Assembly (NCBI GenBank): GCA_937967685.1
Contig: CALBTX010000168.1
Coordinates: 1 to 6,256 of the forward strand
DNA length: 6,256 bases
Direction: 5' to 3'
Source: an uncultured Bacillaceae bacterium
GTDB lineage: Bacteria; Bacillota; Bacilli; Caldalkalibacillales; Caldalkalibacillaceae
The first letter of the stretch is position 1. Every line of letters starts with the position of its first letter. Under the pieces are notes generated by a model. That model made no database searches. It worked only from the letters and a program-made list of their open reading frames with translations, and was not told where the DNA came from. Position numbers and translations under genes: made by a program. Positions 4,949 through 6,256 of this stretch are shown here, one piece after another.

Positions 4949-5647
4949 TCAGACAACAAACTTATACCCCATTCCTCTCACCGTTTGAATCCGCTGAGGA
5001 TCCGACGGATTATCCTCTATTTTATCGCGCAATTTTTTAATATGCACATCGATCGTCCGCTCGAGAACATCCTTGTCATCAAGGGGGTGGATTTGTTCTA
5101 ACAGTTGTTCTCGGGAGACGATCATGTTTGGATGGCGCATCAAATAATAGAGCAGATTGAATTCAAATTTTGTCAATTCGATCTGGTTCCCGTTCAACCA
5201 CACTTCTCCTCGACGAGGCTTGATTGTCAAACCGTGATGGGTGATTTTTTGACAATGGTGCCCTACTCTCCTTAAATTGGCTTCCACCCGAGCTACGAGT
5301 TCCTCAGGGCTGAACGGTTTGGTGACGTAATCATCAGCACCCATTTTCAGCCCGGCAATCCGATCCTGCCCGCTGATTTTCGCCGTCAGCATAATGATCG
5401 CCGCCTCGCTCCGTTGCTCTTGGCGCACCCAACGGCAAAAATCTTCTCCGCTCAATTTAGGGAGCATCAAATCCAAAATAACCAGACAGGGGGCATGCCG
5501 AATGAACTGCTTCTGTGCCTCCACCCCGTCTTGAGCGGTGATCACTTCATATCCGCTTTTCTGCAAATATATTTCAATTAATCGGCAGATCATTGGATCG
5601 TCTTCTACGATCAGCACAGTTTCTTCTTCCTTGACCGCTTGTTGCAT
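4949..5647 (-). CDS. OmpR/PhoB-family response regulator
   Basis: 232-residue two-domain transcription factor. The receiver domain (about 9-124) has the acidic pair VEDD (E15-D17), phosphoacceptor Asp59 in VILDLMLP, Thr88 in MLTA and Lys110 in TKPF. The DNA-binding winged helix (about 135-230) shows FEFNLLYYLMRHPNMIVSRE, RTIDVHIKKLRDKI and the closing RTVRGMGYKFV-like strand. Phosphorylation at Asp59 by the adjacent kinase should drive dimerisation and promoter binding. The start is ATG at 5647, preceded by GGGGAAGGA; an in-frame GTG at 5695 would add 16 residues before the conserved domain and has no good binding site. It follows the TlpA-like gene by 72 bases and almost touches the kinase gene, which suggests one operon. 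Regulatory targets cannot be read from the window. Confidence 0.92.
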   Translation of the reverse strand: MQQAVKEEETVLIVEDDPMICRLIEIYLQKSGYEVITAQDGVEAQKQFIRHAPCLVILDLMLPKLSGEDFCRWVRQEQRSEAAIIMLTAKISGQDRIAGLKMGADDYVTKPFSPEELVARVEANLRRVGHHCQKITHHGLTIKPRRGEVWLNGNQIELTKFEFNLLYYLMRHPNMIVSREQLLEQIHPLDDKDVLERTIDVHIKKLRDKIEDNPSDPQRIQTVRGMGYKFVV

Positions 5648-5717
5648 TTTCCTTCCCCTCTGTCGACTACATTGTCTTACTGAACATCTTAACACGTTTT
5701 TTAAAACTCGTTTTCTA

Positions 5718-5734
5718 AGTCAGTTCATCTGACT
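5718..5734 (-). other. Small hairpin at the TlpA-like gene stop codon
   Basis: AGTCAG and CTGACT arms around TTCAT form a 6-bp stem overlapping the stop codon. The T run after it on the minus strand is interrupted (AGAAAACGAGTTTT), so it is at best a weak attenuator rather than a terminator. Confidence 0.25.
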
Positions 5735-6256
5735 GAATTGCTGCACCAGCATCTCATAATTCATCGGACCGATGGACACATGCCGAATATACCCTTCGGA
5801 ATCAATCAAATAGCTCGTTGGAATCGGCTGGATTTGGTACAATGTGGCCACTTTAATATCCTCGTCAAGCAAAATGGGGAAAGTCAGTTCAAACTCTTCG
5901 ACGAATTGCTCTACATCAGTCAGACGTTCTTCCGTTTGGGTTAAATTGACCGCCAGAATCTGAACGTCTCCATCTTCATAGAAGCGCTGCATATCAGGCA
6001 TTTCAGCCCGGCAAGGCGGGCACCATGACGCCCAAAAATTAAGCATCACTTTCTGCCCCTGGAATTCGGACAACTCAACCGTTTCATTGTGCAGTGTATT
6101 CAACTCAAAATCCGGCGCTTTCTGACCAATATTTAAGCCGACTTCCGGTAAAGTCCGGCCATCCTGCTCCCCCGATTCTTCTGCATGCCTCGTGTCCGGA
6201 TTGCCTTCAATATTCTCCGCCATTTGCTCCGAGCTGCTGCCGACACTTTCATCGCT
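5720..6256 (-). CDS. TlpA/ResA-type thiol-disulfide oxidoreductase (5' end outside window)
   Basis: Thioredoxin-fold protein with the redox motif FWASWCPPC (Cys79 and Cys82 counting from the window edge), VMLNFWASW and the cis-proline loop IPTSYLID, and the AhpC/TSA-Redoxin-like leader GQKAPDFELNTL. ResA/TlpA proteins are usually anchored by an N-terminal helix or lipid and act outside the cytoplasmic membrane, reducing disulfides in cytochrome c maturation or other exported proteins. The frame is open to the window edge (SDESVGSSSEQ precedes the first internal ATG at 6223), and this acidic, Ser/Glu-rich stretch looks like a linker after a membrane anchor. An ATG start at 6223 is possible but has a poorly spaced GGAG, so I treat the gene as cut. 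It ends in UGA, 72 bases before the response regulator, and may be cotranscribed with the two-component pair, hinting at envelope redox sensing. Confidence 0.88.
   Translation of the reverse strand, partial: SDESVGSSSEQMAENIEGNPDTRHAEESGEQDGRTLPEVGLNIGQKAPDFELNTLHNETVELSEFQGQKVMLNFWASWCPPCRAEMPDMQRFYEDGDVQILAVNLTQTEERLTDVEQFVEEFELTFPILLDEDIKVATLYQIQPIPTSYLIDSEGYIRHVSIGPMNYEMLVQQFSQMN

Noticed and set aside
4961..4975. TTATACCCC resembling the ATACC operator boxes
   Set aside because: It lies in the conserved GMGYKF codons of the response regulator and lacks the second half-site.
5648..5695. N-terminal extension of the response regulator from a GTG at 5695
   Set aside because: It adds 16 residues rich in Arg/Cys/Gln before the conserved domain, lacks a ribosome binding site, and its last codons are the binding site of the ATG at 5647.
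5718..5734. Hairpin after the TlpA-like gene as a terminator
   Set aside because: Stem is only 6 bp, overlaps the stop codon and is not followed by a continuous T run; listed as a weak hairpin only.

Overview
The window reads as a mid-GC Firmicute, most likely a member of the Bacilli. It has strong AAAGGAGG-type ribosome binding sites, promoters with TTGACA and a 17-base spacer, TTG and GTG starts, and BaeS/PhoB-like two-component genes. All eight genes lie on the minus strand, so transcription runs from high to low coordinates. No species name can be supported from the sequence alone.

Layout in transcription order. (1) 6256-5720 is the body of a TlpA/ResA-type thiol-disulfide protein whose 5' end lies outside the window. 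(2) 5647-4949 and 4935-3865 encode an OmpR-family response regulator and its membrane histidine kinase. (3) 3816-3548 holds a strong promoter carrying a 28-base inverted repeat, followed by a 51-codon gene read through two in-frame UGA codons. I interpret this as a small membrane-anchored selenoprotein, which I do not recognise. (4) 3540-2884 is a promoter with repeated operator-like boxes, a DsrE2-type sulfurtransferase-like protein, and an intrinsic terminator. (5) 2739-1552 is a 12-helix MFS-type transporter. (6) 1555-18 is a promoter with two ATACC-N6-GGTAW boxes, a rhodanese-persulfide dioxygenase fusion, and a glutaredoxin-like protein whose first catalytic cysteine codon is UGA (U-P-H-C), a probable selenoprotein.

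The central observation is selenocysteine. In two separate genes, ordinary ORF calling breaks the frame at UGA. In both, the frame continues into convincing protein, and hairpins with a GG-containing apical loop sit 23-32 nt after the UGA, as expected of bacterial SECIS elements. The glutaredoxin call is strong because the UGA falls exactly on the nucleophilic Cys of a CxxC motif. The small protein is more speculative but potentially new.

Functionally, the right-hand part (rhodanese-dioxygenase, DsrE2, Sec-glutaredoxin, with shared operator-like boxes) looks like a sulfane-sulfur or persulfide response and detoxification locus. The TlpA protein and two-component pair add extracytoplasmic thiol redox and envelope sensing. 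No regulator matching the operator boxes and no sel genes are in the window, so the regulatory link and Sec decoding remain inferences.
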